A DNA stretch of 64,000 nucleotides from Leucosporidium creatinivorum (Eukaryota; Basidiomycota; Microbotryomycetes; Leucosporidiales; Leucosporidiaceae). Positions 1-11,029 of the stretch are shown piece after piece. The position numbers were made by a program, and so were the translations under genes. The first letter of the stretch is position 1. Every line of letters begins with the position of its first letter. The stretch lies in NCBI GenBank assembly GCA_001600635.1, contig BCKL01000001.1, positions 1,577,489 through 1,641,488 on the forward strand, in the 5' to 3' direction. The notes beneath the pieces were generated by a model. The model was not told where the DNA came from, did not search any database, and saw nothing but the letters and a program-made list of their open reading frames with translations.

Positions 1-1736
1 GTTCATCGAGTGAGTAGCGCATTCGCGTCTACTGCAGTATCGCTGACACCGGCTCGCAGCTTCCGCCGCCTCCGTCTCGAGCAGCTCGTCTCGCTCGGAT
101 CGAAGAGCTTCGCTGTCGCCGTCATCGTCTATCGTCCATCTCAGGTGGGTTACCGGAGCTAGTGGAACCTGTCGAGCAGCGCTGATGGCGACTCTCAATC
201 AGCGCATCATCGGAGCCATCTCCTGCGACCACGTCGCCGGAAGCGAAGTCAAGGCGAGCCTCAAGCCATCCACCGCGTCGAGCTCTTTCCCTCTTCCATG
301 TGAGCGCTCTTCTGTCACCCAGGCGTCCCCCGATCTGTGTGCTGACCTCCTCCTGCTTGGTAGCCGTCAGAGAGCAGATCAAGGCCGAGGAGGAGGTACG
401 GCGAGCTCGCTCAGCCCACACCAATCATTCGCTAACACTTTCCGCTTTTCCCTGACTAGGAATCGGAGCCCCTCGAGGTCCCCGTCGCTTCTCGAGTCAC
501 GCACAAGCCTGCACATGCTGTCCAGCAGCCTGCCGAGCCCCAGCCGAAACCTCCTCGTCGTCGCCCCGACGGCAAATGGGATTGCAACCACCTCTGCCGG
601 GACAAGACGGCCTGCAAGCACCTCTGGTGAGTCGCTATGAGAGACTCTACGGTCGCTAGAAGCTGACTCTCGTCTTGCAATGCAGCTGCCGCGACGGGTA
701 GGTCGCTCGGCGATCTGGAGAGAGCATCTGCTGACTTCTTCGCTCCCAACACAGCACCGACAACCCTCCACCCATTCGTCGTCGCAAGCTCAAGCCCGCC
801 AACGACACCACGACCCCCTCCCAGACCGGGCTCAAGCTCAAACCCGACCAGCTCTCGCAAGCCAAAGCGAAGGCGCTCGGTCCCCTCATTATGACGCCCG
901 CTCTCAAGTCGGATCGTCTTCCCTCGCAGTCCAAGTCTCACAACAGCAACCAAGCGCTCAAAGCGTTCGGAGGCAAGACTCTTGCCGAGCTTCTCGCGGA
1001 AGGAGGCAACGATCAGGACGAGGCGCAGGACTCGGTCGACGAGGAGCTCAAGTCGGAGGACGACCTGCTGTCGCTGGACCAGCTCCTCAAGAGGAACAAG
1101 CAGAAGAAGGCCGCTCGCGACGCTCGAGATGCGCAGATCAGCCTCGACGCTCTCAAATCCAAGTCGTCGATCAAGTCGGTCGGTCGTAAAAGGAAGGCGC
1201 CCAGCTCCCCTATCGACCTCAGCGACGAGGACGAGCTTCCTGCGCCCCGTCAACTCAAGCCCACCGACGTCTTGAAGCTCCTCGAGTCTTCGGGAGATGA
1301 GGAAGAGGAGGATCAGCTCGCCGACGATGAGGCGCTTCAGCAGCCCATCTTCGCCTCGGCGCCTCCGAAGCGGCTCCCCGCCGCTCGCAAATCCAGCAGA
1401 AGTATATCCACCAAGAAAGCCTCGACCTCGATGTCCAGCAATGTCGACGTCAAGGACTCGCCCAACTTCGACCTCACCTCGACCCGCGCGCCGAGCACCA
1501 AGTCCACCGAGTCTCGTCTCTTCCGCACTGCAAGCTCGGACGACTTTGAGACGCAGGCTACGGCAGTCGACGACTTGCAACGCGCCGACGAGCCTGCCGA
1601 GATGGATGTCGATCAGCCCTCGGTGGAGGAGGAGATGCTGGAGCAGTCGGAGTCGATGCAGGAGAAGGCTTCGTATGATGATGACAGCGACATGGACGAG
1701 TGGTTGTCGTCTTCGGTAGTTATTCGCCCTCAGTAG
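1..1736 (+). CDS. HFM1: MER3/HFM1-type meiotic DNA helicase, 3' part only
   Basis: This is the C-terminal part of an ATP-dependent DNA helicase of the MER3/HFM1 family, which promotes meiotic crossing-over; the helicase core lies upstream of the window. Visible exons are about 1-9, 60-144, 203-299, 364-395, 460-626, 686-697 and 755-1736, separated by short introns with GTGAGT-like donors and GCTGAC branch sites. Exons 60-299 encode the end of the Sec63-like domain (FRRLRLEQLV, then SQRIIGAISCDHVAGSEV). Splicing over the 12-nt exon at 686-697 gives the family's cysteine motif CNHLCRDKTACKHLCCRDG. The remaining ~300 residues are an acidic, Ser-rich, low-complexity tail ending DEWLSSSVVIRPQ. The assignment rests on the Sec63 remnant plus the Cys motif. 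The gene converges on NPR2, with 129 nt between the stops. Confidence 0.85.
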
Positions 1737-1865
1737 TGCTTGCTCGCTTGTCATGTATTGTGCTGTCCCCTCCCTTCCAGCCGAGTTGCGACCTAAGCGC
1801 CGAGTTTGCTGCTCCGCTTGGCATCTTACGAAGTGGGGAAGAGTGCAGCGAACGAACGACAAAGA

Positions 1866-4013
1866 CTAAACGTACATCATGACTAATCGACTACCAAACC
1901 CTGCTGTGGACCCCCTCCTCTGCGAGCCATCATCTGCTACCGCCGCCGGCTGCGAGTCGACCCCTCCCAGCGCCTTCAGTACTACTTCGAGCTGACGCAA
2001 GCTCACACCGTACTTGAGGCAGATCTCGTCCGTGTGGTGCGTCCCGTCCATCATGAGCGGGAGACTAGGCGGATAGCTCGGTGCACTCGGCGCAGGCTTG
2101 GCCGTGCCGTTGAGTTGAGGCGAGGGCACTGCACCCGTCATGAGAGCCGTGCGGACTGAAGGGCGAGCGGGTGCGTCGATGTGACCAAGACCGCTCGGCG
2201 TAAGCGCTCCCACAGGAGTCGCATCGTTGTTGGACGCTGACGAGGCGACCGAGGAGAAGATTGAGGAGGAAGTCTGTTGACCGGTGTAGGAAGGGCGCGG
2301 CGATTCATCGGTCGAGGGCATCGAGTTGGGAGGGTAAGGACTAAGCGCGGTGGACGATGAGATCGTGGCTTCGGGGTAGGATGCGTTCGGCGGTCGTCGT
2401 GGCGCGCCCCCCGAAGCGTGGTGAGCGAGGGCGAGATGGTCGAGCCAGAGTGGGTAGGCGTAGACGCGGCGGAGGAAGCCTTTGATCACGCCGAACTGGA
2501 TCATTCGACGCACGTCGATGGGCATTGCGTCGAGACCGTGGAGCTCGATCCACGCCGAGAGAGTGACCGAGGCCTTGAGGCTGGAGTAAAGGGAGAGAAG
2601 GGTGGCGAAGGGTACAGGAGGGACGTCACCTGTAGCTCAAGTATTAGTGAAGCTTCTAAGCAGTCGAGTACCGCTGACCCACCTGTTCCGGAATAGACGT
2701 AGGCTTCGCACTCTGACCTCAGATCGGCCATGCCCTCTTCCTCTTCCTCGCCGTACTGTGCGACATCAGCGATTGATGGAAGTGCCGTATAGGAGTTGGA
2801 GTATTGGAACAGGTCGACGATGATGACGGCCGAGTAGAAGCTGGGAGGCAGGAGTGTTAGCTCGGCGCGAGTTCGGCTTGAAAGCGGCTGCCAACTCACA
2901 CGAGGTGCTGGATGGAGAGACGGGCGAGATGCAAGTCGACTTCGGCGAGCTCTGCGATCCGTTTGACATGGTTGACGCCGTTGAGGAAGCTGCAGATCTG
3001 TTCGAAGCGCCTCGCGGATCAGCGGCGAGCGAAGGGCGAGGTGGAGGCAGCGCACCTTGAACAGCGTCACGTCCCAGCTGGGGTGCTTCTTGGCCTCCAA
3101 CGGCGCGATGGCTATTGGTACATCCCAGTTGTGGATCTTGCGCGGATTGGCGTAGAACGGGGTGAGGAAGAGGTCGAGATCTGTATCGCCGATGCGAATG
3201 CTCGACTCGGAGAAGTTGTTGATGTCCATGTAGAGCTGCTCGAGTAGGTTGCCCATGGAAAAGGTCGGTGGAGGCGAAGACAGGATGGAAGACGATTCCT
3301 GTGGGTGGAAGGATAAGCGTCGAGATGAGGAGACGCAGGCTCGGCGAACTCACCTCGAGCATGCGAAGGGTTCGGCCGGTCTTGCGCACGACGGGCTCGA
3401 ATGCGGAAAGCTCAGCGTCGCGCTCAAAGACGAAGCATACGTTGAAGATGAAGGCGTTTCGGTTGTAGACCTCTTTGCCCTTGGAATACTTGTCCTCGTC
3501 CACGATTCTGCCAACGGAGCCGAGAGAGGTCAGCCTGGGAAGCTGAGGCTGGATGGTGAATAGCGCACCTCTGCGGAAAGCCCACAATCTTGGATGTTCT
3601 CGTCGCTTTGGTGATGAGATGGCCGCAGAGCTCGGGCTTTGGGATCACGAACTCGAGGATAGACGAGAAGTCGAAGAGCACCTGAGTACTGTTGAGGCCC
3701 TGCTCGGCCGAGCGAACAATAGCATCACTCGTCCTGCTTGGACCTAGAGCAACAGGTGCGCTCTGCGGCGACAGGCTCGCCTCGGGAGCGCGGCTGGGGA
3801 AGGTGGAGAGGCGAGTAGCGACTGAGCCTTCGGGTACTTGGTGGACGATTGTGGGACCAGCGACAGGATCAAAGACAGCGTAGAGTACAGCTACGAGCCG
3901 AGGGAGGTACTGTAGGTGAAGCGTGAGCTGTACCGCGCTGGAGAACGAGATGAGACGCGAGAGCTTACGGCGCCCGACTGATCCCTCAGCTGCTCGCGCA
4001 TCGACTGTGCCAT
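1866..4013 (-). CDS. NPR2: Nitrogen permease regulator 2 (GATOR1/SEACIT subunit)
   Basis: NPR2/NPRL2 is the GATOR1 (SEACIT) subunit that represses TORC1 under amino-acid starvation, acting at the vacuole. The N-terminal longin-like domain reads LYAVFDPVAGPTIVHQVPEG, followed by VIPKPELCGHLIT and RNAFIFNVCFVFERDAELSA. The middle has MGNLLEQLYMDINNFSES and later IDVRRMIQFGVIKGFLRRVY. A Ser/Pro-rich insert precedes a final winged-helix segment, MDGTHHTDEICLKYGVSLRQ. The chosen start is at 4013 (MAQSMREQLRD, then an intron 3968-3910); an in-frame ATG at 4091 would add 26 residues. The 5' end is 166 nt from YAH1, which is transcribed divergently. Several introns are present, for example near 2640-2690 and 2850-2900. 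I see no frameshift. Confidence 0.88.
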
Positions 4014-4179
4014 CTTGGGCTCACACTCTGCAGGAATGAGCCTCTCGGAGCTGTCGAAGTGTGAAACGAGCGGAGCGGGCAGAGAGGGCAAGCCGTCGCG
4101 ATTCGCTCGTCTCGAAATTCGGCGCCCCCTCTCGCTCTTGGTCTCCGACTTTGCACTCGCTCGTCACCGCATCGTCGCC
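4014..4179. promoter_or_regulatory. Divergent promoter shared by NPR2 and YAH1
   Basis: Only 166 nt separate the two inferred start codons, so both genes must use overlapping 5' regions. No TATA-like element is obvious. If the upstream NPR2 ATG at 4091 is used, the spacer falls to 88 nt. This is inferred from gene positions only. Confidence 0.4.
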
Positions 4180-5240
4180 ATGTTTTCGCGCTCTGTAGCA
4201 CGTCTCATCACCGCCCGGTCGTCTCCCGCCGCGGCCGCGCGCGCTCTCGCAACCTCCGCAACCTCCCCTTCGGCAGGCGCTTCAGCTCGCCTCCTTGCTC
4301 CAGCTGCCAAGCACAACCAGCTCTTCCAACGCGCATTCTCCAACAGCGCCGGTGAGCTGCTCTCTGTAGCTCACCATATCACCTGCAGTCTGCTGACCGA
4401 CGATTCGCGTCTCACCTCTTTTCGTCGACTCTGGTAGCTCTCGCTCACGGCGGAAAGGGACGGCCAAAGAAGGGAGAAGGGTCAGCAGTCATCTGCAGTA
4501 CCTCTCTCTGCTCCTGCTGACTCGCCTGGTCAACAGCATCACCCTGCACTTCAAGAAGAGCAACGGCGAGATCGAGACAGTGGAAGCCAATGAGGGGGAC
4601 GATATTGTGGATGTATCGTGGGAGTGGGACCTCGACATTGAAGGTGAGCTTTATTTGCACGTTTCTGGCTGCTGCAGAGATGGCAGTGGTAGCGCACAGT
4701 ATGATCTCGGAGCTGATCGTGCCCTCCCTCCCCCCCCACCCCCCGAAACCTGGTCTGCAGCCGCCTGTGAGAAGTCAATCGCCTGCTCGACATGCCATGT
4801 GATCCTCGAGGACGATATCTATGACAAGCTTGAGGAGCCTTCGGACGATGAGGTGAGTATGGCCGCTTGAGGGCATCGCCGAGCTCCTTCCGGTCAAAAT
4901 GGAACGTCGCTGAGCTCTACATCCTCCTAGAACGACATGCTGGATCTCGCATTTGGTCTCACTGATACGTAAGCTGACTCCTGCCCCTGCGCGACACTTC
5001 ACGTTCAGATTATGAGCCCGCTCGCGCCGAAGCTGACAACTCTTGGTACACAGGTCGAGGCTAGGATGCCAGATCAAGGTCACCAAGGACATGGACGGAA
5101 CGACCATCACTCTGCCGAGCGCAACACGTAACCTGAGGGTCGACGGTGAGCTTCGATAGCCGAGCTGGCTCTTCGGCTGCGAGCCGAGCAGTCCATCTGA
5201 CCTTTCCTCGCCCATAGGTTCGAAGCCCACCCCGCACTGA
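4180..5240 (+). CDS. YAH1: Mitochondrial [2Fe-2S] ferredoxin (adrenodoxin type)
   Basis: An adrenodoxin-type ferredoxin of the mitochondrial matrix, which supplies electrons for Fe-S cluster and heme A synthesis. Seven exons join cleanly: 4180-4351, 4438-4482, 4537-4643, 4761-4852, 4931-4968, 5054-5145 and 5218-5240. The N-terminus is a classic Arg/Ser/Ala mitochondrial presequence (MFSRSVARLITARSSPAAAA). The mature part starts ITLHFKKSNGEIETVEANEG. Cluster ligands are in ACEKSIACSTCHVIL, with the last Cys in SRLGCQIKV. The acidic helix DIYDKLEEPSDDENDMLDLA, which docks the reductase, is present. The C-terminus is RNLRVDGSKPTPH. Length fits the family. It is divergent from NPR2. Confidence 0.95.
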
Positions 5241-5252
5241 TAACACACAAGA

Positions 5253-7223
5253 ATGAGTAGAAGGAGCTGCAAAATAGCTCCACTGTACAATACCAAGGTC
5301 AGCGCGGCTTGCGTAGAGGCTCAGCTCGGCGATCGCTCGAGGAGAGTCGGCGAGGCGGCGGTGAACGATACACAGGGAATCGAGCAGCTGCCAAACACCC
5401 TCTCCCCTTCCATCTTCTGTAGGGCTGAGACTCGGTCTCTGCCGCCGACGAAGGCCCCTGCTCGTCTTAACGTCTCAGCTTCGAGCCGGCTCCCCTTTCT
5501 CCTTCTCCATCATCTTGCTCGACTTGACGTCGCGTTCCGGCTGGCCCAACTCTCGTACAGCGCAACTCCCTGGTGGATCCACGCACGCTTCAACAAGCTT
5601 CTGCTTTGCTACACTACCGTCCTGCTCGCCCTCGTCGCTCCTTCCCTTCCCGTCTGCGACAGACGCAAGACTCGTCTTCTGCCCCTCCTGGATCTAGGAC
5701 CCGTGGCTAGCTCCAGCTCTTGTACTACAAGTATCAACAGTACTTCCCTCTCCTGCAGGTGCGTCGATTGACGAGGCTCGGGCTGAGGGGGAGAAAGGGA
5801 GCAGAGCTGACGTTGTGACGAGAATGCAGCAGGTCAACAATCCACTGTACTCGGAAGCAGCAGTAGGGCTTGCCGAGTAACGCTAGACGGAACCGAGGTC
5901 CACGAGATCAGCAACGCCGAAGCAGGGCGCCTCTTTCGCGCCAGCAACCTCGACAAGGAAGCTCTGCGCTCCACCATCATCACCCAAGCCGGCTCGGAAG
6001 CAACAGACATGAGTGCGGATCAAGTCAAGGCTACCCACGAGTAAGTGCTGACCGGGCTGAACTCGGGAGATAGGAAGAAGCTGACGACCGAGCTTCGCAG
6101 GCGCTCAACCGGTCTGGCACCGTCTCTTGGCTCGATGGATGCCACCCTCACCTCCGACATCTCCACGTCCGCTCTCCCCACCGCGTTGGCAACTGCCCCC
6201 CAAGCTAGCTCGCCAGAAGCAACGACCATCGCATCAGCTCGCTCGAGTCGACCCAAGGCCGAAACCCTATCCACCTTTACTACCTCTCGTCGGCGACCAT
6301 CATCATCCCCCACCGCTCTCTCCACTTCTACCTCATCGCTTTCTACTTCCCCTTCATCCACCGTGGCGGTCAAGTCCAAGTCTCCCGAGCTCGATGCGCC
6401 AGCTTCCACATCGAACGCCGGAGCTGTCGCAGGAGCCGTCGTTGGTGCACTGGCTGGACTGGTGCTACTTCTCTTGGCTCTCTTGATCCGCAAGAGGAGA
6501 AAGCACCAAGTAGGCGACTACTACAACGCCCATACCGGTCGGCAGCGCAACTCGGGCGGATTCTCGGTGCCCCCTCCCATCCTGAAGGGCGTTGGGACTG
6601 ATGGCGGGATCGGCAGATCGCCACGAGCGGCTGATCTGGAACCCACACGAGGCGAGATCGAGGGATGGGTCGCTCGGGTCGCTCGCAACAACTCGTGGAG
6701 GCGCAAGGCCGAACGACTCCCCGAAACCCGACACTTCTACAACATAACATCCGAGGTTCCTCTACCTCCTGCCGCTCCTCCCGCCGCTCCTCCTCCACGT
6801 CTACCTCAGTCCGCCGTGCTGATGATGGCCGACACCCACCCACCCATCGCGAGCAAGCCGGGCTTGCCTCGCAAGCTCCCCGCTCGCTGCTCGCCTCCGC
6901 CCATGGTTGAAACGCCTTCCGCAACTCCCATATCACGCCCAGCTCGAGCTGTATCTCAACCTCAACGGTTCCACATCCGGCCCTCCTCTCATCTACCCTC
7001 ATCAGCCTTCACGCCCGCGCCGACGGAACCCACGCCAATTCGCCTCGGCGCTCCTCTTCCTCGGATGCCTTCGCCGCACAGGTCGTCGATTGGACTGGCA
7101 CGACTAGAAGAAGTCAGTGAGGATGATGAAGTTGCTGGTGGGGAGGAAGATCGGCCCCATTACTTCCAAACTCGGGAGCAGATGCCCAAGTACTCGCAGG
7201 CGAGCGGAGATCCTCGTCAATGA
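5253..7223 (+). CDS. Ser/Thr-rich single-pass membrane protein (Mid2/Skg6-like architecture)
   Basis: No family was recognised. The last exon (from 6101) encodes a Ser/Thr/Pro-rich presumed extracellular stretch, then one strong transmembrane helix (GAVVGALAGLVLLLLALLI, about 6430-6485) followed by the basic stop-transfer RKRRK. A ~240-residue cytoplasmic Pro/Arg/Ser-rich tail with PPAAPPAAPPP follows. This layout resembles fungal wall sensors and Skg6-like anchors. The 5' end is unsure. Exon ~5830-6042 (DGTEVHEISNAEAGRLF) is in frame and coding-like, but the only upstream in-frame ATG is at 5253, 12 nt after YAH1. An intron of about 5733-5832 would link it to a hydrophobic segment at ~5590-5640 (KLLLCYTTVLLALVA) that could be a signal peptide or anchor. 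A shorter model starts at the ATG at 6009. Confidence 0.5.
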
Positions 7224-7766
7224 GAGGCTGCTGGCAGCTTCTGCTTATCTTCATGAGGAGAAAACATAGCTTATCTGCACTGTGAAGTAGTCCAATACCA
7301 TCGAAAGAGGGCAGACAACGAGCGCGAGCGATCGGGCAACTCGGCAATCGTCGAGGTTTCGTCCTGCAGCGAACATCGGCCAACCGTACCCTCTTAACGT
7401 CGCGTTCCTTCGCAAGGAGAAGGGACGCTTCAACAACACTCAGTGACCTTGTAGCCTTGTAACAACCAGCCCGAGCTTTCGACCTCGGCTTTGAGCTCTC
7501 TCGTTCGCTCCACTTCCCCTTCCTCGCCTTGCCTCTGCGCTGCTTTCTCTTCCCAAGATGTGCTCTGCGCTGCACTGCTGTACTGGAACAGGAAAGGGCG
7601 GTGCACACGGCTCCTGTCCGTTCTCCACTCTCCCCTCCGAGGACACCGGTCGAGAGAGACTTTTTGGGTCTGCTCGCATCTCGGCTCTTGACTTCCTCAA
7701 CGCTCCCACCACATCAACACTCAAGCAACTCCCTCCACCTCACCCANANCACACAGCAAACCCACA
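7224..7766. other. Intergenic region, likely promoter and 5' UTR of the next gene
   Basis: About 540 nt without a convincing gene. The last ~270 nt before the ATG at 7767 are strongly pyrimidine-rich on the + strand (repeated CTCTCC, CTTCC and CACC), as is usual upstream of well-expressed fungal genes. Two Ns at 7746 and 7748 sit about 20 nt before the start codon. Confidence 0.4.
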
Positions 7767-8775
7767 ATGGCCCCCTTCGAAGTCGACCCTAGCCCTTTCG
7801 AGGAGCCCGCTTTCCTCGAGGGACTCGAGGCTGCTGGATACCTCCAACGTCTCGACACCTCGGAGGCTCGTATCACCGCTCGGTACCAGCACGCTCTCAC
7901 CAAGATGCAGTTTGCTGCTCACTCGGAGGAGTTCCTCACTCGCGCCGGCGTTCGCAAGGTGCATGGATCCACCGTCCAATTCTTCAACGAAGATCCCGTC
8001 TCGGACCCCTTCGTGCATGTCATGGTCGGATCCCTTCCCTCGGGCAGGCAGGCTCTCGTCACCCCTCACCAGTGAGTACAGAGACTTGTTTCGGCTTCGA
8101 AGAGACGATCGCCGAGCTAGGTCGCTGATCCGTTCGTGCTCGCGCTCTGCAGGCTGGCCACTTCGGGATGGACTCCCATCGGATCGCCCGANGAGGCTGA
8201 TGGCACCATGCACTTCACCGTCTCGCACCCTGGCTTCTGGCCCGTCACCGTCGTTTTCGACTCGAACCCCGCCCATCTCAGTCGCGAGGACAAGGTGAGT
8301 TGCCGGTTCTCGTTGCTCTCTTACCCTCGCAAGGGAAGCCAATCATTCCTCACTACTCCAACAGTACGCTCTCGCCGACGAGGGATACGTCTCGGATGAG
8401 GCGCCCCTCCGCTCGGCTCGGGGCTCGTCCCGCGCCCGTCGCTCGTCGCGCTCCCAGCGCGCCGCTGCCTACGACTCGTCCTCCGACTCGGACCAGGACG
8501 ACGGCTACGTTAGCGCTGGTGCTGGTGGAGGACTCCGTCGCTCGTCGTCTGCTGCAGGATACCGCTCGGGCCGCGACCAGTACGCCGGAGGGAGTGGAGG
8601 AGGAGGCAGGGCGAGCAGGGCAGGATCGCAGCGTCGCATGAGCTCGTACGCTTCGGANGATGCTGGATACAGTAGCGCTGCTCGCGGGGGATACGGCAGC
8701 ACTGCCGACTACGCTGGCGCTGGCATTGCTCGCTCGTCCTCGAGGGCCAGGAGCTCGAGGTCGGCTCGCTACTGA
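7767..8775 (+). CDS. Uncharacterised fungal protein, paralogue of its downstream neighbour
   Basis: Family not recognised. Three exons: 7767-8071, 8153-8294 and 8365-8775, all spliced in phase. The N-terminal ~180 residues look folded: PFEEPAFLEGLEAAGYLQRL, then HGSTVQFFNEDPVSDPFVHV and WTPIGSP plus HPGFWPVTVVFDSNPAHLSR. The rest is a low-complexity Ser/Arg/Gly/Tyr tail (RSSRSQRAAAYDSSSDSDQD, ending SSRSARY). The folded part is clearly related to the next gene (PFDEPKFAGGLMAAGYLEMF there), so this is a tandem duplication with diverged tails. The Arg/Ser tail suggests RNA or nucleic-acid contact, but that is speculation. Ns at 8192 and 8658 leave two codons uncertain. Confidence 0.75.
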
Positions 8776-9098
8776 GCTCGGAGCAGTCCATTAGATAGAT
8801 CTTGATAGTCTCCCCTATTCATCTGCAAGTATTTTAGCATCTTGCCTCACGTCCCTGCATCGACTGGAAGTTGAGCGAATTTGGGAGCGGTTGATGCGAA
8901 TGCTCGGCGATGGCTTGGGCGTGAACCGGCGAGCTATCGGAGAGTTTGTACGATTGTAGGCTCGCCCGAGCTCGATCTATCCAAAACGTAGAGCTCTTCG
9001 GCAGTCTCTGTACGGCTACAGAATCCCGCTGGGTCCTCCCGACTCGTCCTTCTCCGTGGAGGACCGAAACGGAGCTTTCCCTCCGACAACAACTTCAA
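8776..9098. other. Intergenic spacer between the two paralogues
   Basis: About 320 nt carrying the 3' end of the first paralogue and the 5' region of the second. Nothing gene-like is visible. The first ~90 nt are relatively AT-rich (ATAGATCTTGATAG, GTATTTTAGC), which fits a 3' end region. Confidence 0.35.
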
Positions 9099-10776
9099 AT
9101 GTCGCCCTCGCGATCTGGTGAGCTGCAGCCCTTCCAAAGCAGCAACAGTCACTGACCTTTACTCGCCCCCAGCCTCTGTGTCAGGCTTTTCGCCCTTCGC
9201 TCCACCGCATGAGAGCGACCTTTCTGCGTCCGTCGACATGCTCTCTGCGCTCTCGCTGGAAGGCAGGAATGTACAGCAGGCTATTTCTCGTGGGGGGAGT
9301 GAGTACTTCACAGTACTACAGCTCCTCCCCCTCTGACTTCGTTTGACCCAGCTCCTTCGGTCTGGAGGACGCCATCCGGCCAAGTAACAGGGACGATCGT
9401 TCAACAGGACACCGAAACAGTCGAGTTGACGTTCAAGGAAGCCGTCGAACCTCGAGTCCTCGACATGCGCCCTCCCTGCCGCGTTCGCCGAGCCGGCGCG
9501 CCTCGCTTTCGCTCCTCGCCAGGCTCCACCGCACAAACTCGAGGAGAGACCGAGGTGCAGCTTCCCAAGAGTGATGGATCGAGCGGAAGGTCGCTGAGGA
9601 CTGCTACTCTATCGCCGCTGTCTATCGGAGGAGGAGGGGCCAGCGCCGAGCCAGGAGCTGGAGGCGCACAGCATCCCTTCGATGAACCCAAGTTTGCGGG
9701 CGGACTGATGGCAGCGGGATACCTCGAAATGTTCGACATCAGTAGGAAGAAGATTAAGACGAGGTTCTCGCACGGGTTGGGCAAGGAGAACGTGAGTTGA
9801 CGATGCTCGGCGCCACCTCCGCCGCCGAGAATTCAAGCTGACCCACTTGCGTACACAGCTCAAGGAGCATCTCACCACCTTTCTCGACGACAAAGACCTC
9901 AAGTCTCGAGGAGAGTACATGATCCGCTTCATCGGGCAGCAAGACGTCCACTCCCCCTTCGTCCACATCTACACCACCACCCTCCTCCTCGACACCACTA
10001 CCGTCAAGACCGTCCCTCCCTCCCTCTACACCTCCGACACTCTCACCACCTGGACCCACCTCCGTACCATCGGCAACGCCTCGCATTGGAGCGCCAAGAA
10101 GCCGAAGTTCTGGCCCCTGCGAGTGGTCCTCGAAGGCCCATCTTCCACCGACGTCGTCCCCTCCGCCGACGAGCCACCTTCCCCCGTCGAGCAACGCTCG
10201 AGGTCCAACAGGAAGAGCAGCAGGCGCGACGACGAGGACCTCCTCAGCCCCGCGACCGAGCAGAACACGAAAGCCAACTCGGCGTTCGTGAACCACCCCA
10301 AGCGGGAGGTGGTCGAGCCTCCCGAGCCTCCTCGTCCTCGTCCTCGTCTCACCCTCACTATCCCTCCTCCCCCGTCGACCCATCGCGCTTCCTCTTCGGT
10401 GCCCATGACCCCGACCATCCTCGCCTCGGTCAGGCAGCTCGGCGTGGCGGTCGCCAACTCCATCCCGCCGAACGTGCAGACCGCTGTACAGTTACAGGTC
10501 GCTGCTTTGAAGAGCTGGATGGGGAAGCGAGGCGAAGAGGAGGATAAGGAAGATGAGGACGAGGAGCAGAGAAGGGAGAGGAGGAGGGCGAGGAGGCAAG
10601 CGAGGAGGGAGAAGGAGCGGGAGGAGGAAAGGGAGAGGATGCCGAGTAGGAGGGAGAGGGAGCGGCAGAGGAGTAGGAGTAGGGAGAGGGAGACGATCGA
10701 GTCGAGGGAGGATAGGGAGGCGAGAAGGGAGGAGAAGGAGAGGAGGAGGGACGAGCGGAGGAGAGACCGAGCTTGA
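9099..10776 (+). CDS. Uncharacterised fungal protein, second paralogue with charged tail
   Basis: Exons 9099-9117, 9173-9298, 9352-9791 and 9859-10776 splice in phase from ATG MSPSRS. An N-terminal extension of ~190 residues is low complexity. The shared domain starts at PFDEPKFAGGLMAAGYLEMF and continues with KKIKTRFSHGLGKENLKEHL, QQDVHSPFVHIYTTTLLLD and SHWSAKKPKFWPLRVVLEGP. These align in order with the upstream neighbour (SDPFVHVMVG and HPGFWPVTVVFDS there). The C-terminal ~80 residues are an almost pure Arg/Glu stretch (for example REKEREEERERMPSRRERER), probably a long single helix or a nucleic-acid-binding tail. Function unknown. The gene converges on C1-THF synthase. Confidence 0.75.
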
Positions 10777-11029
10777 GGTGGAGGGTACGTGGTAGCTTAT
10801 CTGCAAGGGTGTAAGATCAATCGGGACTCTTAAAGCATTAAAGCAGCCGCTCGGTCGTTCAGCGAGCCTTCTCAGCTCTCTTCGCTCTCCCCGCCGCCGC
10901 CGAGACGAAACGATAGATGAATCCTTGGAAGGACATGTTCTTTTTGCAGAGCGACGTTGAGTCAGCACTTGAGTAACAACGTTGAAGTGGAGGTTCGGTG
11001 CGTAAGTGAGGGGCGAGGGGCAGAACCGT

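Noticed and set aside
456-1862. 468-aa open frame on the minus strand opposite the MER3 tail
   Set aside because: It is the mirror of a GC3-biased, Arg/Leu/Glu-rich coding exon; no domain, and the + strand exon has the family Cys motif and proper splice sites.
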